In this document: one piece after another, positions 34,515-45,506 of the stretch
How the letters are laid out: each line of letters starts with the position of its first letter
Numbering within the stretch: position 1 is the stretch's first letter
Source of the DNA: Gammaproteobacteria bacterium
GTDB lineage: Bacteria > Pseudomonadota > Gammaproteobacteria > HK1
Assembly: GCA_021773795.1 (NCBI GenBank)
Contig: JAJFJT010000007.1
Coordinates: 1 to 57,833, forward strand
Direction of reading: 5' to 3'
Length of the DNA: 57,833 bases
The notes under the pieces: generated by a model
Seen by the model: the letters and a program-made list of their open reading frames with translations, nothing else
The model's database searches: none
Told to the model about the DNA's origin: nothing
Position numbers and translations under genes: made by a program

Positions 34515-35283
34515 CGGGCAAACGGGTCAGCACCTCAAAGCCATTGTCGGTCACCAGCACGGTATGTTCCCATTGTGCCGAAAGATCGCGGTCCCGGGTG
34601 ACCACGGTCCAGCCATCGGCTAACACCTTCACGTTACGCTTGCCGGCGTTGATCATGGGCTCAATGGTAAAAATCATGCCAGCTGCCAGGGTTTCCCCCG
34701 TGCCCGGCCGACCATAGTGCAGCACCTGGGGATTTTCATGGAACTCACGGCCTATGCCGTGGCCACAATATTCCCGCACCACTGAATATCCCTCACCCTC
34801 TGCCAGCACTTGAATAGCATGGCCGATATCGCCTAGCTGTATACCTGGGCGAACCAAATTGATTCCCTCCCACATACAATCCTCACTGATGCGCATGAGA
34901 CGATTGGCACGCACCGAGGCCTCACCTACGGCAAACATGCGACTGGTATCGCCATGGAAGCCATCCTTAATCACGGTAATATCGATATTCACGATGTCAC
35001 CCTTCTTAAGGCGCTTTTCCCCGGGAATGCCATGGCAGACCTGGTGGTTGACTGAAGTACAGATGGACTTGGGAAAGCCGTGATAGTTAAGCGGTGCCGG
35101 AATGGTCTGTTGCTCATCAACCATATATTCGTGGCACAGACGGTCCAGCTCACCAGTGGTGATACCGGGGACCACATGGGGTTCAATCATGCGTAGCACG
35201 TCTGCCGCCAGTATGCCCGCAACTCTCATCTTCTCGATTTCGGCCGCTGTCTTGATTGAGATACGTGAATTTTTCATATCCAT
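34501..35283 (-). CDS. map: methionine aminopeptidase type I
   Basis: The 260-residue enzyme has the five metal ligands in context: NIDITVIKDGFHGDTSRMF (two Asp), GHGIGREFHENP (His), FTIEPMIN (Glu) and QWEHTVLVT (Glu), and the substrate His in YHGFPKSICTSVN. It removes initiator methionine. ATG 35283 (MDMKNSRISIKT) has AGGAAA at suitable distance; the frame is open to 35313. It diverges from rpsB, a common arrangement. Confidence 0.95.
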   Translation of the reverse strand: MDMKNSRISIKTAAEIEKMRVAGILAADVLRMIEPHVVPGITTGELDRLCHEYMVDEQQTIPAPLNYHGFPKSICTSVNHQVCHGIPGEKRLKKGDIVNIDITVIKDGFHGDTSRMFAVGEASVRANRLMRISEDCMWEGINLVRPGIQLGDIGHAIQVLAEGEGYSVVREYCGHGIGREFHENPQVLHYGRPGTGETLAAGMIFTIEPMINAGKRNVKVLADGWTVVTRDRDLSAQWEHTVLVTDNGFEVLTRLPDVEG

Positions 35284-35408
35284 TTTAAGCGTTTCCTGAG
35301 TGCGCCCTGACAAGTACTTCTAAATGGCGCTGGGAAACGCCCTCTGACAAGCTTGCCAGCTATCCCGAATAAAGGAAATTTTCTCCTTGCGTTCCACGCA
35401 CTTGCTGA

Positions 35409-35437
35409 TTGTCGTGTGGTGTCGCCTATGGTATAAA
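35409..35437 (+). promoter_or_regulatory. promoter of the rpsB-tsf operon
   Basis: TTGTCG (35409-35414), 17 bases, then TATAAA (35432-35437), followed by the GC-rich GTCGCGCCC seen at many stringently controlled promoters. It is 166 bases before the rpsB start. Confidence 0.65.
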
Positions 35438-35443
35438 GTCGCG

Positions 35444-35602
35444 CCCCCGAAAGGCAACTACGTCGGGGAATTTAGCCAGGGCCACACAGAGCCCTGAAAT
35501 CCGCACACGCACCGTCACAGGGTTCCGGGTGCTCGCGCCAGGCAGCGCGGGTTGAGTTCTGGGGTGCGTGGAGGCCAAACCCACACAATCAGGAGTTTTA
35601 AA
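35444..35602 (+). promoter_or_regulatory. rpsB 5' leader, possible S2 autoregulatory RNA
   Basis: About 160 untranslated bases separate the promoter from rpsB. They contain several short complementary segments (CCGGGTGCTCGCGCC with GGCAGCGCGGGTT, and GGGGTGCGTGG with CCAAACCCACAC). Gammaproteobacterial rpsB leaders bind S2 to repress their own translation. I infer that role here from position and length; the fold was not computed. Confidence 0.4.
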
Positions 35603-36421
35603 ATGGCAGACGTTTCAATGCGTGACATGCTCGAAGTCGGGGTTCACTTCGGTCACCGCACCCGTTACTGGGACCCACGCATGGCCCCCTACATCTTCGG
35701 TGAACGGAAAAAAATCCACATCATCAATCTCGAAAAGAGCCTGCCCCTATACCGTGACGCAGTGCACTTTCTCGGCCGAATGGCGGCCAATCGCGGCGTC
35801 ATCCTGTTTGTCGGCACCAAGCGTGCAGCCCAGCAGGCCGTGCGTGAGGAAGCCGCTCGCTGTGGCATGCCCTATGTGGACCGGCGCTGGCTCGGCGGCA
35901 TGCTGACCAACTTCAAGACCGTGTCGGGCCGGGTCAAGCGGCTGCTTGAACTGGAGAAAATGGAAACCGAAGGCGGTTTCGATAATCTCAGCAAAAAAGA
36001 AACCCTGTCGCGCCGCCGAGAGATGGAAAAGCTCGAGCGCAGCCTGGGTGGCATCAAAAACATGAACGGCCTGCCTGACGTCCTCTTCGTCATTGATGTC
36101 GGACACGAAAACATTGCCGTCCAGGAAGCCGTAAAGTTGGGCATCCCGGTAGTCGGCGTGGTGGACAGCAACAACAGTCCAGAGGGTGTGGATTATATTA
36201 TTCCCGGCAATGATGACTCCATCGGTGCAATCCAGCTCTATGTGAAGGGAGTTGCCGACGGCATACTCGACGCACGCACCGTCAGCGAGGGTGCCGCCGC
36301 AGTGGAGAAAATCGCCGAGGCCGCGACCGAAAAGAATGCCGGCACAGCAACCGCAGAAGCTCCGGTAGAAGCAGCACCCGCTGCCGAGGCAGATGCAGAG
36401 GCCGGCACACCGGCATCCTGA
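35603..36421 (+). CDS. rpsB: 30S ribosomal protein S2
   Basis: The 272-residue protein contains the S2 signatures [50 protein letters not shown] and [23 protein letters not shown] 35603 is preceded by AGGAGT; the frame is open to 35552. The last 35 residues are an Ala/Glu-rich extension ([20 protein letters not shown] and on), longer than the E. coli tail. It is the first gene of the rpsB-tsf-pyrH-frr group. Confidence 0.98.
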   Translation: MADVSMRDMLEVGVHFGHRTRYWDPRMAPYIFGERKKIHIINLEKSLPLYRDAVHFLGRMAANRGVILFVGTKRAAQQAVREEAARCGMPYVDRRWLGGMLTNFKTVSGRVKRLLELEKMETEGGFDNLSKKETLSRRREMEKLERSLGGIKNMNGLPDVLFVIDVGHENIAVQEAVKLGIPVVGVVDSNNSPEGVDYIIPGNDDSIGAIQLYVKGVADGILDARTVSEGAAAVEKIAEAATEKNAGTATAEAPVEAAPAAEADAEAGTPAS

Positions 36422-36482
36422 GCAAAACTCGGAACAGCCTAATAGCATCCCGGGACCATCTCCCGGGCTTCAAAAACAAAAT

Positions 36483-36504
36483 GCCGCCGTCACCCGACGG
36501 CGGC
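36483..36504 (+). terminator. stem-loop between rpsB and tsf (attenuator/terminator)
   Basis: GCCGCCGTC-ACCC-GACGGCGGC is a perfect 9-bp hairpin. No U-run follows, so complete termination is doubtful; a partial terminator or RNA-stability element that sets the S2:EF-Ts ratio is more likely. Confidence 0.65.
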
Positions 36505-36526
36505 GATCAGTCAGGTGATTAGGAAC

Positions 36527-37408
36527 ATGCAGATCAGTGCGGCATTAGTTAAAGAATTACGCGGGCGCACCGGCGCCGGCATGATGGAATGCAAAAAGGC
36601 TCTGGTAGCCGCTGAAGGCGACGTGGAACAGGCGCTGGACGCCATGCGCCGTGAAGGCCAGGCCAAGGCAGACAAAAAGGCCAGTCGAATTGCTGCGGAA
36701 GGCTTGGTGGCCTTTGCCATAGAAGGCGCTAAGGCCGCCATCGTAGAAGTCAATTGTGAAACCGACTTCGTCACCAAAGAAGGGGAGTTCCAAGGCTTCC
36801 TGAAAAGCGTAACCGATCGCGTGTTAGCAAAGTCCCCGGCGGATGTTGCTGCCCTGGCAGATATCTCCATGGACGATGCCGGTGGCCCCACGGTAGAAGA
36901 ACGACGCCGGGAGCTGGTGGCAAAGATTGGCGAGAATATTTCGGTACGGCGCTTCACTACCCTGGAGACGACTGACGGCACCCTGGGCAGCTACCTGCAC
37001 GGTGGCCGTATCGGCGTGCTGGTGGAGCTTGACGGCGGCAATGCGGATATCGCCCGCGACATCGCCATGCACGTTGCCGCCAGTAACCCGACATGCGTTT
37101 CTGAGGCCGAGGTACCCGCCGATGAAGTAGCACGAGAAAAGGCGATTCTGGTGGGTCAGGCAGCAGACAGTGGCAAGCCCGAGGCGATCATCGAGAAAAT
37201 GGTAGCCGGACGGATGCGGAAATACTTCGCCGACATCACCTTGCTCGGCCAGCCCTTTGTAAAGGACCCCGATCTGTCGGTAGAGAAATATCTCAAGCAG
37301 CACGGCTGCACGGTGCGACGCTTTGTCCGCTACGAAGTGGGCGAGGGCATGGAAAAACGCTCGGAGAATTTCGCCGAAGAGGTAAAGGCCCAGGTACAGG
37401 GCAGCTAG
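36527..37408 (+). CDS. tsf: translation elongation factor Ts
   Basis: The 293-residue protein begins MQISAALVKELRGRTGAGMM and has the conserved CKKALVAAEGDVEQA and VEVNCETDFV segments, followed by the dimerisation and core domains to residue 293. It exchanges GDP for GTP on EF-Tu. ATG 36527 is chosen over an in-frame GTG at 36515 because CAGGTGA gives better spacing and the N-terminus matches the family. Confidence 0.97.
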   Translation: MQISAALVKELRGRTGAGMMECKKALVAAEGDVEQALDAMRREGQAKADKKASRIAAEGLVAFAIEGAKAAIVEVNCETDFVTKEGEFQGFLKSVTDRVLAKSPADVAALADISMDDAGGPTVEERRRELVAKIGENISVRRFTTLETTDGTLGSYLHGGRIGVLVELDGGNADIARDIAMHVAASNPTCVSEAEVPADEVAREKAILVGQAADSGKPEAIIEKMVAGRMRKYFADITLLGQPFVKDPDLSVEKYLKQHGCTVRRFVRYEVGEGMEKRSENFAEEVKAQVQGS

Positions 37409-37417
37409 CGCTCACCC

Positions 37418-38146
37418 ATGCCCACGCCCAAACTCAAATATCGGCGTGTTCTGCTCAAACTGAGCGGGGAAGCGCTCATGGGTTCAGGCAATTACGGTAT
37501 AGACCCCGCGGTACTCGAATACCTGGCTGGCGAGATCAAAGGCCTGGTAACCGCCGGAGTGCAGACAGGTATCGTCATCGGTGCCGGCAATATCTCCCGT
37601 GGTGCCAGCCTCGCGGATCAGGGCATGGCCAGAGTCACGGGCGATCATATTGGTATGCTGGCAACGGTAATCAACAGCCTGGCGTTGCAGGACACCCTGG
37701 AACGCCATGGGCTATCCACACGGCTCATGTCGGCGCTAGCTATCAACGCAGTCTGCGAGGAATATCAGCAGCGGCGCGCCATTCGCCATCTGCAGCATGG
37801 TCGCGTGGTCATTTTCTCCGCTGGTACAGGCAATCCCCTGTTCACCACGGATTCCGCGGCTAGCCTACGTGCCATTGAGATCGATGCCGATCTCATGATT
37901 AAGGCCACCAAGGTGGACGGCGTATACAGCGCCGATCCCATGCTTGATGCGAATGCCGCGCGCTACACCCATCTCGATTATGACCGGGTGCTGGCCAAGC
38001 GACTTGCGGTCATGGATGCAACTGCGGTAGTCCTCTGTCGCGATCACCACATGCATCTGCGGGTGCTGGACATGAATCAGGAAGGGGCACTGTTGGCTGC
38101 GGTACGCGGTGAAGCGGTGGGCACCCTCATCGACGGCAATCAATAA
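37418..38146 (+). CDS. pyrH: UMP kinase
   Basis: The 242-residue amino-acid-kinase-fold enzyme has [63 protein letters not shown] and [12 protein letters not shown], the nucleotide- and UMP-binding signatures of bacterial UMP kinase. It lies 9 bases after tsf, in the usual order before frr. Confidence 0.97.
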   Translation: MPTPKLKYRRVLLKLSGEALMGSGNYGIDPAVLEYLAGEIKGLVTAGVQTGIVIGAGNISRGASLADQGMARVTGDHIGMLATVINSLALQDTLERHGLSTRLMSALAINAVCEEYQQRRAIRHLQHGRVVIFSAGTGNPLFTTDSAASLRAIEIDADLMIKATKVDGVYSADPMLDANAARYTHLDYDRVLAKRLAVMDATAVVLCRDHHMHLRVLDMNQEGALLAAVRGEAVGTLIDGNQ

Positions 38147-38165
38147 GGCGGAGAGGCCCTAAAAC

Positions 38166-38723
38166 ATGCTGGAAGATATTAAAACAGATGCGGCGCAACG
38201 CATGGGCAAGAGCATCAAGGCCTTGCAGGCAGGCCTGACCAAGCTGCGTACCGGGCGTGCCCACACCAGCCTGTTGGACCATATTGTGGTTCCCTACTAC
38301 GGCAGTGATGTGCCGCTTAACCAAGTGGCAAATGTCGCCGTTGGTGATGCCCGTACGCTTACCGTGTCGCCTTGGGAAAAACCCATGATGCAGACGGTGG
38401 AAAAGGCCATCCGTGACTCGGATCTTGGTCTCAACCCGGTCACCTCCGGAACGGTAATGCGAGTACCGCTGCCCGCACTGACCGAAGAACGCCGACGCGA
38501 CATGACCCGTATCGTACGCCACGAGGCAGAAGGGACCCGGGTGGCCATCCGCAACATCCGCCGGGATGCCAATCACACCCTCAAGGAACTGCTTAAGGAA
38601 AAGGAAATCACCCAGGATGATGAGCGTCAGGGAGAACAGGATATGCAGCAGCTTACGGATAAGTCTATCGCCGAGGTGGAACAAATACTTAAGGACAAAG
38701 AAGCCGAGTTGATGGAGGTTTAA
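38166..38723 (+). CDS. frr: ribosome recycling factor
   Basis: The 185-residue protein has the RRF pattern: a long helical bundle ([20 protein letters not shown]), the beta domain with [17 protein letters not shown] and the helix pair [20 protein letters not shown]. With EF-G it splits post-termination ribosomes. It follows pyrH by 19 bases. Confidence 0.97.
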   Translation: MLEDIKTDAAQRMGKSIKALQAGLTKLRTGRAHTSLLDHIVVPYYGSDVPLNQVANVAVGDARTLTVSPWEKPMMQTVEKAIRDSDLGLNPVTSGTVMRVPLPALTEERRRDMTRIVRHEAEGTRVAIRNIRRDANHTLKELLKEKEITQDDERQGEQDMQQLTDKSIAEVEQILKDKEAELMEV

Positions 38724-38767
38724 ACCTCTTATCCCCGCGCCACTGCCTTATATAAGCCCCACATCCA

Positions 38768-39529
<762 letters not shown>

Positions 39530-39535
39530 AGCACT

Positions 39536-40369
39536 ATGAGCGGATTCGGCCTCCGCCTCGTCACTGCTGGTATCCTGGCGCCCCTGCTGCTTACCGGGGT
39601 GCTCTACCTGCCCACGCACTGGCTAGCCCTTATACTCGCCGTCTTTGTACTGCTGGCGGCCTGGGAGTGGAGCGCCCTCATGGGTTGGCAACACCTCGTA
39701 GCACGAGCTGCCTACACTCTGGCCGTAGCGGGCGCGCTCGCCTCGCTCTACCTTAATAACACCATCGCATTATCTTTGTGCATGCTCGCTCTGGGCTGGT
39801 GGCTGCTCGCCTTCCGCTGGCTCATCCGTCAGCAACTGGCGGCCCCGGATGTGGCCCCCCCCCTGCTGCTACCGCTGCCGCTCGCCGGCCTGCTGATCCT
39901 GGTGCCCGCCTGGGGTGGCCTCGTCCACTTGCATGGCCTGGGTGAAGGTGGACGGCTTTATATAGTGTTACTGCTACTACTTATCTGGAGTGCAGATTCT
40001 GGCGCCTATTTTGCCGGTCGTACCTGGGGGCGCCGACGCCTGGCCTCGCGTATCAGCCCGGGAAAAACCTGGGCCGGCGTGGGCGGCGCCATGGTGGCCA
40101 CCGCCGCACTGGCATCGGTGGCAGCGCTGTACCTGGAGATGGGACTACATGCGGCACTTTTACTGCTTAGCCTCTGTCTACTAACCACCGTGGTGTCCAT
40201 TATTGGCGATTTAGCAGAAAGCCTGTTCAAACGCCGTGCCGGACTGAAAGACAGTGGCAGTTTGCTGCCCGGTCACGGCGGTATACTGGACCGCATCGAC
40301 AGCCTCACCGCGGCCGCCCCATTCTTCATCCTTGGGCTCTATCTCATAGGTATTTTAAGGAAGCTCTGA
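39536..40369 (+). CDS. cdsA: phosphatidate cytidylyltransferase (CDP-diglyceride synthase)
   Basis: The 277-residue protein has about eight membrane segments and the CdsA signature near the C-terminus, SLFKRRAGLKDSGSLLPGHGGILDRIDSL, with the metal-binding Asp residues. It makes CDP-diacylglycerol for phospholipids. It starts 6 bases after the uppS stop. Confidence 0.95.
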   Translation: MSGFGLRLVTAGILAPLLLTGVLYLPTHWLALILAVFVLLAAWEWSALMGWQHLVARAAYTLAVAGALASLYLNNTIALSLCMLALGWWLLAFRWLIRQQLAAPDVAPPLLLPLPLAGLLILVPAWGGLVHLHGLGEGGRLYIVLLLLLIWSADSGAYFAGRTWGRRRLASRISPGKTWAGVGGAMVATAALASVAALYLEMGLHAALLLLSLCLLTTVVSIIGDLAESLFKRRAGLKDSGSLLPGHGGILDRIDSLTAAAPFFILGLYLIGILRKL

Positions 40370-40379
40370 TCTATACATG

Positions 40380-40493
40380 AACTCGCATCTTGCACCCAAA
40401 ATGTCCATCTTTGTCGTTGCTGCTCTTCGCAATAGAACAACTATTACGTGCGAGCAGCGCCTCAAAGCTGAACATTTTGAATCACAACCTACT
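40380..40493. repeat. imperfect palindromic element between cdsA and dxr
   Basis: CCAAAATGTCCATCTTTG (40396-40413) pairs with CAAAGCTGAACATTTTG (40463-40479), with further weak pairing outside (AACTCGCATCTTGCA with the AATCACAACCTACTT side). The unit is not coding and looks like a decayed MITE-type intergenic repeat. It separates dxr from cdsA in a region where genes are otherwise tightly packed. Confidence 0.6.
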
Positions 40494-40522
40494 TCGTCCA
40501 GAATAAATCAGAGGTTCCTTGG

Positions 40523-41701
40523 TTGATTGGTATAAGCATACTGGGATCAACCGGCAGTATTGGGCTTAACACCCTGGATGTCATCGCGCGTAATCGAGTG
40601 CGTTTCCGGGTCGTGGCCCTGACCGCCAACAACAGTGATGAAAGGCTGGCGGAACAGTGCCTCGAATGGCAACCGGAATTTGCCGTGATGGCGGATGCAG
40701 AGGCCGCCGAGCGTCTGCAGCAACGCCTTCAAAATACAGGCCTAGCCACTACTGTCCTCGCCGGCTCCGACGGGCTGGAGCACGTTGCTGCACTGCCACA
40801 AGTGGACTATGTCATGGCCGCGATTGTTGGCGCCGCCGGGCTGCTCCCTACCTTGGCGGCAGCGCAAGCGGGAAAGCGCGTCCTGCTGGCCAATAAAGAA
40901 GCACTGGTGATGTCAGGACAGCTGTTGATAGATGCGATCCGGGAACATGATGGCGAATTGCTCCCCATCGATAGTGAACACAACGCCATCTTCCAGGCCA
41001 TGCCCCCCCACCACACTGCCGGATTGGATCAGGCTGGCGTGCGACGGATCTTGCTCACCGGCTCCGGCGGCCCCTTCCGAATCCGTCCGCTGGACAGCTT
41101 CCACAATATTTCACCGGCTGAGGCCTGCGCCCACCCAAACTGGAAAATGGGGCGCAAGATCTCGGTGGATTCGGCCACGATGATGAATAAGGGGCTGGAG
41201 CTCATCGAGGCCTGCTGGCTATTTGCCACCGGGCCGGAACGCGTAGAGGTGTTGATCCACCCTCAGAGTGTTATCCACTCCATGGTGGAATACAGCGACG
41301 GCTCTGTACTCGCGCAGCTGGGAAACCCGGACATGCGCACCCCTATCGCCCACGCCATGGCCTGGCCAGAACGAATCGATGCCGGAGTAACTGCCCTGGA
41401 TCTGGTGAAGATCGCAAAACTTAGCTTCGAGGCGCCGGATACGGAGCGCTTCCCCTGCTTGCGACTCGGCTTCGAAGCAGCCCAGGCGGGCGGCACCGCC
41501 AGCGTACATCTTAATGCTGCCAATGAGATTGCAGTCGCGGCCTTCCTTGAGGAAAAACTGTGTTTTACCGATATTCCGAGAGTTATCGAACACACCCTTG
41601 AGGCCCACAGCGTGTCCCCGATCCACGATATCAATACCGTCCTTGTCGCCGATGAGGTGGCTCGTGCCACCGCAACGGCCTATATCGCCAGCCTGCACTG
41701 A
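40523..41701 (+). CDS. dxr: 1-deoxy-D-xylulose 5-phosphate reductoisomerase
   Basis: The 392-residue enzyme has the NADPH-binding start [28 protein letters not shown]-type [12 protein letters not shown], the metal-site [11 protein letters not shown] and the substrate loop [19 protein letters not shown]. It catalyses the second step of the MEP isoprenoid pathway. The start codon is TTG with AGAGG 9 bases upstream. The last base is shared with the rseP ATG. Confidence 0.97.
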   Translation: MIGISILGSTGSIGLNTLDVIARNRVRFRVVALTANNSDERLAEQCLEWQPEFAVMADAEAAERLQQRLQNTGLATTVLAGSDGLEHVAALPQVDYVMAAIVGAAGLLPTLAAAQAGKRVLLANKEALVMSGQLLIDAIREHDGELLPIDSEHNAIFQAMPPHHTAGLDQAGVRRILLTGSGGPFRIRPLDSFHNISPAEACAHPNWKMGRKISVDSATMMNKGLELIEACWLFATGPERVEVLIHPQSVIHSMVEYSDGSVLAQLGNPDMRTPIAHAMAWPERIDAGVTALDLVKIAKLSFEAPDTERFPCLRLGFEAAQAGGTASVHLNAANEIAVAAFLEEKLCFTDIPRVIEHTLEAHSVSPIHDINTVLVADEVARATATAYIASLH

Positions 41702-43068
41702 TGCCCGAATTTATTTATTCCGTCCTGTCCTTTGTAGCGGTCATTGGCATCCTCATCACGGTGCATGAATTTGGCCATTTTTGGGTTGCCCGCAAATTGG
41801 GCGTCAAGGTGCTGCGTTTTTCCATTGGTTTCGGCCGCCCACTATGGAGTGGCCGCCGTAAGAATGATGACACCGAGTATGTATTGGCCCTAATCCCCCT
41901 GGGGGGATACGTGAAAATGCTCGATGAAAACGAGGGCCCAGTAGCCAAGGAGGAACTATCCAGGGCCTTTAACCGCAAGCCCCTTGCGGTGCGCGCCGCG
42001 GTGGTGGTCGCTGGTCCCTTAGCCAATTTCCTGTTCGCCATTGTTGCCTGCTGGATCATGTACGTCAGCGGCATTGAGGGTCTGCGAGCGGTAGTGGGAG
42101 ATGTTGACACGGAGAGTGTGGGCATGACGGCTGGCTTTCGCAGCGGCCAGCATATCCTGCGTGTTGGCGAGCGCGAAACCCAAACGTGGGATGCCGTCAT
42201 CCAACGCCTGATAGGCAGCGCCATGGGACAACAACGCGTTGATATCACGGTCCAGGAAACGGATGGTCGGAAGCAACTACTGGAGCTTCCGCTGGACGGT
42301 ATTTCCCTGGATGCACTCGCTAGTGGTGGATTTTTTGATGAACTGGGCATCACCCCGCAACGCCCCAGCCTGCCGGCGGTCATCGGTCGCATAGAGGCGC
42401 GTAGCCCCGCAGCAAAGGCCGGGCTCCTGCCTCAGGATCGTATCGTGCTGGCAGCCAGCGAAACCATAAACAGCTGGGGATCATGGGTTGCTGTCATTCG
42501 TGCACGGCCAGACCAGGACTTTGCGATAACCATCGAGCGTCAAGGTCTCACTCGGACCCTCACACTCCGCCCAAAGGCGATAAAACATGGCGATAGCGTA
42601 ATCGGACGAATTGGTGCAGCGGCAGAAGTACCGGAAGACTGGCGTGCACAGCACTATGTCAGCCAGCGCTACGGCATGGTCGAGGCGATTCCCCGCAGCC
42701 TTGAAAAAACCTGGGATTTCACCACCCTGACCCTCGGCATATTCTGGAAGATGCTGACCCTGGAGATCTCTAGCGAAAATCTTAGTGGTCCTATCAGTAT
42801 CGCTCAATATGCCGGCCACTCGGCCCAGGCTGGTCTGTCACGCTTTCTAGAGTTCCTGGCCATCGTCAGTGTCAGCCTGGGAGTCCTCAATCTCCTGCCC
42901 ATCCCGATCCTGGATGGCGGGCACCTGATGTATTATTTTATTGAGCTTTGTAGCGGGCGGCCCCCGACAGAGGCAGTACAATTGCTCGCGCAACGCTTTG
43001 GCATAGCCGTGATCATTGGCTTGATGAGCCTGGCCCTTTACAATGACCTCGCTCGACTGCTTGGCTGA
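41701..43068 (+). CDS. rseP: site-2 metalloprotease RseP
   Basis: The 455-residue inner-membrane zinc protease has HEFGHF (His22, Glu23, His26) in the first membrane segment, a GxG loop (LIPLGGYVKM), two PDZ domains (about 125-215 and 220-305) and the C-terminal NLLPIPILDGG motif that completes the metal site. It cleaves RseA to release sigma-E. Its ATG overlaps the dxr stop, so the two are translationally coupled. Confidence 0.96.
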   Translation: MPEFIYSVLSFVAVIGILITVHEFGHFWVARKLGVKVLRFSIGFGRPLWSGRRKNDDTEYVLALIPLGGYVKMLDENEGPVAKEELSRAFNRKPLAVRAAVVVAGPLANFLFAIVACWIMYVSGIEGLRAVVGDVDTESVGMTAGFRSGQHILRVGERETQTWDAVIQRLIGSAMGQQRVDITVQETDGRKQLLELPLDGISLDALASGGFFDELGITPQRPSLPAVIGRIEARSPAAKAGLLPQDRIVLAASETINSWGSWVAVIRARPDQDFAITIERQGLTRTLTLRPKAIKHGDSVIGRIGAAAEVPEDWRAQHYVSQRYGMVEAIPRSLEKTWDFTTLTLGIFWKMLTLEISSENLSGPISIAQYAGHSAQAGLSRFLEFLAIVSVSLGVLNLLPIPILDGGHLMYYFIELCSGRPPTEAVQLLAQRFGIAVIIGLMSLALYNDLARLLG

Positions 43069-43212
43069 GCACTGAATTCATCATTACCAGCTGGCATGAT
43101 GCTCTGGCCAGCGACCAGGGACGGGGCCAAAATCGCGGCTCCGTGGAAACCCCGTGGCACCCGCCTCCTGCACCGCAGGGCGCTGCCACGCATAACAAAA
43201 TCAAAGGGTTAC

Positions 43213-45504
43213 ATGCTCAGACTATCAAAGTTTCTGACCACCGCTTTCCTCGCTCTGCTATTGTTGCCGCAAAGTGGCCTTGCCTTTGAGAGCTTCGTCG
43301 TCAAGGACATTCGCTTGGAAGGCTTGCAGCGCATTTCCGCTGGCACCGTCTTTAACTACCTGCCGATCAAGGTAGGCGATACGATAGATGAGAGCCGCAA
43401 CGCCGAGGCCATCCGCACGCTATTCAAGACCGGATTCTTCAAGGATGTCCGCCTGGAGCAGGAAAATAAGACTCTGGTGGTGGTGGTTCGTGAGCGTGCT
43501 TCCATTGCTGGCATCACCTTCTCCGGCAATAAATCTATCGAAACGGACGAATTGCTCGATTCCCTCAAGCAGGTAGGGTTTTCTGACGGCCGGGTATTCA
43601 ACCGTACTGTCTTCGAGAAGGTCGAGCAGGAATTACGGCGCTCCTATTTCGGGCTGGGCAAATACGCCGTAAAAATTGAAAGCACGATTACACCACTGGA
43701 GCGCAACCGGGTATCGATAAATTTTGACGTGACCGAAGGCAAAGCTGCACGAATCCGCCAGATTAATATCGTTGGCAACGACAGTTATGAAGAAGACGAC
43801 CTACTGGATCTGTTCAAGCTAAGCACCACAAAAATGCTTTCGTTGTTCACCAAATCGGACCAATACTCCAAGCAAAAGCTGGGTGCCGACCTGGAGTCAC
43901 TACGCTCCTTCTACCTCGATAACGGCTACGTCAATTTCAACATCGACTCCACCCAGGTTTCCATTACCCCGGACAAAAAAGACATCTATGTCACGGTGAA
44001 TGTTACGGAAGGTGATCAATATCGGGTTTCCGATATCCGCCTTGCCGGTAATTTCGACGTGCCTGAAGATGAGTTGTTCGCGCTGGTAAAGGTCCAGCGT
44101 GGCAAGGTTTTCTCCCGCCAGGAGGTGGCTAGCACTCGCAGCCAACTGGCGGACCGCCTGGGCAATGATGGCTACGCCTTTGCCAATGTAAACGCGGTCC
44201 CCGATATTAATGAAGAGAAAAAAGAGGTCGCCCTGACCTTCTTCCTCGACCCGGGAAAACGGGTTTATGTACGGCGAATTAATTTCGAGGGCAATACCAA
44301 AACCAAAGACGATGTGATGCGCAGGGAAATGCGCCAGATCGAGAGTGCCAGTGCCTCTACCGGCGCCATTGAACGGTCCCGGGTACGTCTGGAGCGACTC
44401 GGTTATTTCAAGGAAGTTAACGTGGAAACGCCCGCAGTACCCGGCACTGCTGACCAGGTAGACGTAAACTTCAGCGTCGTCGAGCAGCCCTCAGGCAACC
44501 TCTCCGCGGGTTTGGGTTTTAGCCAGTCCCAGGGTGTCGTGGTACAAACCAGCATCAGTCAGGACAACTTCCTCGGTACCGGCAACAGTGTCACCGGTGT
44601 TTTCAATAACAGTACCGTTAACCGAAATTTCAGCCTCGGCTACATGAACCCCTACTACACCGATGACGGCATAAGCCGGGGCTTCAACGGCTATTACCGC
44701 ACCACCGATGCGGGTGAAGACAACCTATCCGATTACACTCTGGATGAAATTGGCGGGGGTGTCTCCTTTGGCCTGCCCATCAATGAAACGGAAACTGTGC
44801 GCGTCGGTTTCTCTGGGGAGCGTACCGACTTCAAGGTTGGGGCCCTGCCATCGGTAGAGGTATTGAACTTCAGAAACCGTAATGGTGACAGCTTTAATAC
44901 CTTCCTCGTGGATGCTGGCTGGACCCATGACACGCGCAACCGGCGGGTTTTCCCGGACCGCGGTGGTCTCACCCGGCTGTCTGGCGAAGTTGCGATCCCT
45001 GGTAGTGACCTCACCTATTTCAAGGCAACGGCACGTCATCAGCAATTTTTCCCAGTAAGCAAGCGCTTTACCCTGATCCTCAATGGCGAAGTTGGCTACG
45101 GTGATGGCTACCTCGATACCGCACGCCTGCCGCTTATCGACAATTTCTTTGTCGGTGGCATCCGTACGGTTCGTGGCTTTGAGGCCAACACCATAGGACC
45201 ACGAGACAGCAACGGCGACCCTCTGGGTGGAGATCTCAAAATTGTCGGCAACGCAGAGATCATTCTGCCCGTACCCTTCGCTCCTGATACGCGCTCGGTC
45301 CGACTCACCAGCTTTGTCGATGTGGGTAATGTCTATGGACCGAACCAGGATTTTGACTTGGGCGATCTGCGTTCTGCAGTTGGCTTGTCCGCGGTGTGGC
45401 TCTCACCACTCGGCGCCATGACCATCAGCGTGGCCGCTCCTTTGAAGAAAGAAACTACCGACGACACGCAAGCATTTCAATTCACCTTTGGAACCAGTTT
45501 CTAG
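43213..45504 (+). CDS. bamA: outer membrane protein assembly factor BamA
   Basis: The 763-residue protein has a signal peptide (LSKFLTTAFLALLLLPQSGLA), five POTRA domains (about 22-420, beginning FVVKDIRLEGLQRISAGTVF) and a 16-strand beta barrel with the conserved VRGF motif (GIRTVRGFEANTIGPR) and a C-terminal Phe (FTFGTSF). It inserts outer-membrane proteins. ATG 43213 has AAAGGG upstream; the frame is open to 43096. Confidence 0.97.
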   Translation: MLRLSKFLTTAFLALLLLPQSGLAFESFVVKDIRLEGLQRISAGTVFNYLPIKVGDTIDESRNAEAIRTLFKTGFFKDVRLEQENKTLVVVVRERASIAGITFSGNKSIETDELLDSLKQVGFSDGRVFNRTVFEKVEQELRRSYFGLGKYAVKIESTITPLERNRVSINFDVTEGKAARIRQINIVGNDSYEEDDLLDLFKLSTTKMLSLFTKSDQYSKQKLGADLESLRSFYLDNGYVNFNIDSTQVSITPDKKDIYVTVNVTEGDQYRVSDIRLAGNFDVPEDELFALVKVQRGKVFSRQEVASTRSQLADRLGNDGYAFANVNAVPDINEEKKEVALTFFLDPGKRVYVRRINFEGNTKTKDDVMRREMRQIESASASTGAIERSRVRLERLGYFKEVNVETPAVPGTADQVDVNFSVVEQPSGNLSAGLGFSQSQGVVVQTSISQDNFLGTGNSVTGVFNNSTVNRNFSLGYMNPYYTDDGISRGFNGYYRTTDAGEDNLSDYTLDEIGGGVSFGLPINETETVRVGFSGERTDFKVGALPSVEVLNFRNRNGDSFNTFLVDAGWTHDTRNRRVFPDRGGLTRLSGEVAIPGSDLTYFKATARHQQFFPVSKRFTLILNGEVGYGDGYLDTARLPLIDNFFVGGIRTVRGFEANTIGPRDSNGDPLGGDLKIVGNAEIILPVPFAPDTRSVRLTSFVDVGNVYGPNQDFDLGDLRSAVGLSAVWLSPLGAMTISVAAPLKKETTDDTQAFQFTFGTSF

Positions 45505-45506
45505 CC